Below are positions 63,560 to 64,000 of a DNA stretch of 64,000 bases, in pieces. This DNA is from Marinihelvus sp963695135 (GTDB lineage: Bacteria > Pseudomonadota > Gammaproteobacteria > Xanthomonadales > SZUA-36). The translations under genes were made by a program, and so were the position numbers. Positions within the stretch are counted from its first letter, which is position 1; each line of letters begins with the position of its first letter. The DNA lies in assembly GCA_963695135.1 (NCBI GenBank), contig CAVOGA010000005.1:124001-188000 (forward strand), read 5' to 3'. The notes beneath the pieces are model-generated. The model saw only the letters and a program-made list of their open reading frames with translations. It did not search any database and was not told where the DNA came from.

Positions 63560-64000
63560 TCAGTTACCAAGGGCTTTCTGCCAGGCTTCAATTTTCACCT
63601 CCAGGCTTACTGCATGCGCCGGGCTGGACGAGGGCAAGCGCACGAAACGAATTCCTTCGGTACTCAAAGTGGGTTGCACATACCTTTTGAAGCTGTTGGC
63701 AGCCTCCGCGCCATTAAACCCGACCAGCCTGATATGTGGATGATCTTTGAAGAACGCCGAAAAATCATTGGGAACCCTCGACCCCGCAGCAATCGCGCTA
63801 TCGAGACTGCCAGGGCGCACACATGAATGAAGCACATCCCACAATGCAACTTCCGATGCTTTCAATGCCTCCACCCGGGCGTCGTATGGCGCCTCGGCGC
63901 TGAAGTTGAATATGCTGCCCATGATGCGCCAGAACCCATTGCGGGGGTGGGCGTAATACTGGTTGGACCTCAGCGAGAGAACACCGGGCATGCTGCCCAA
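63560..64000 (-). CDS. DNA-deoxyinosine glycosylase (UDG family 6), N-terminus off the window
   Basis: 146 residues visible; the gene starts beyond the right edge, since the frame is open to 64000 and the family has some 15-20 residues before this point. Excises hypoxanthine from DNA. Diagnostic parts: GSMPGVLSLRSNQYYAHPRN followed by GFW, VALWDVLHSCVRPGSLDSAI and the C-terminal VRLPSSSPAHA. Overlaps no other gene if the beta-helix start is at 63477. Confidence 0.9.
   Translation of the reverse strand: MGSMPGVLSLRSNQYYAHPRNGFWRIMGSIFNFSAEAPYDARVEALKASEVALWDVLHSCVRPGSLDSAIAAGSRVPNDFSAFFKDHPHIRLVGFNGAEAANSFKRYVQPTLSTEGIRFVRLPSSSPAHAVSLEVKIEAWQKALGN

Noticed and set aside
1..64000. Prophage, insertion sequences, integrases, tRNA or rRNA genes
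   Set aside because: None recognised anywhere in the window on either strand.

Overview
The window is a GC-rich, densely packed bacterial chromosome segment, probably from a gammaproteobacterium. Supporting genes are Fe-type SodB, PntAB, RlmJ, RhlE, an AcnD/PrpF pair and a YcaD-like MFS carrier. Two unrelated secreted proteins carry an F-x-(D/N)-G-F-E motif that I recall, without being able to check, from Xanthomonadales/Wenzhouxiangella-like genomes. I see no rRNA, tRNA, insertion sequence, prophage or CRISPR array, so this reads as core chromosome with a few accessory genes.

Layout. (1) 1-8623, minus strand: a complete glycogen/maltodextrin operon read as CBM20-esterase-like protein, glk, malQ, glgC, glgA, glgB; glgB runs off the left edge and is broken by many small indels. 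(2) 9103-15137, plus: an OmpR-type response regulator and its sensor kinase, DUF2878 and DUF6134-like genes, then a small Cys/His secreted protein and a ZnuD-like TonB receptor with His/Asp-rich loops. (3) 15176-19425: gamma-carbonic-anhydrase-like protein, sodB, a nested palindromic intergenic element, a YdcZ-type carrier, a MarC-family protein and a secreted acidic beta-helix repeat protein. (4) 19509-29977: pntA-pntB, an FKBP isomerase with an MFS carrier, acnD-prpF (methylcitrate pathway without prpB/prpC nearby) and rhlE. (5) 30213-39220: two cardiolipin synthases, rlmJ, a GT32-like glycosyltransferase, a PhyH-type dioxygenase, a CPA1 antiporter, an HdeD-like protein and a TIR-TPR protein. 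(6) 39450-45851: a small membrane protein, an S9 lipoprotein peptidase, and a tight four-gene operon of cytochrome b, membrane-anchored LuxR regulator, SLC13 permease and a second cytochrome b. (7) 46091-51215: a LysR regulator divergent from dabB-dabA, the DAB inorganic-carbon uptake pair, with a perfect palindrome in the shared promoter. (8) 51305-64000: a PQQ-type sugar dehydrogenase lipoprotein, a broken secreted esterase, DUF998, two secreted amidohydrolases, a two-domain M16 protease, a broken methyltransferase, a secreted beta-helix protein and, cut by the right edge, a family-6 DNA glycosylase.

Together the genes suggest an aerobic, peptide-degrading heterotroph that stores glycogen, makes NADPH by transhydrogenation, may oxidise propionate through methylcitrate, and concentrates inorganic carbon for anabolic carboxylation or some unseen carbon-fixing route. 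No RuBisCO or other CO2-fixing enzyme is visible here.

Caution on sequence quality: glgB, acnD, the secreted esterase, the M16 protease and the methyltransferase are each interrupted by single-base gains or losses, often beside short homopolymers, while the conserved residues on both sides are intact. Base-calling or assembly error is at least as likely as true gene decay. I identified no locus that I can call a wholly new system. The best candidates for novelty are the four-gene cytochrome b/LuxR/SLC13 operon, the TIR-TPR protein, the CBM20 pseudo-esterase of the glycogen operon, the 27-residue acidic beta-helix repeat protein and the nested palindrome after sodB.
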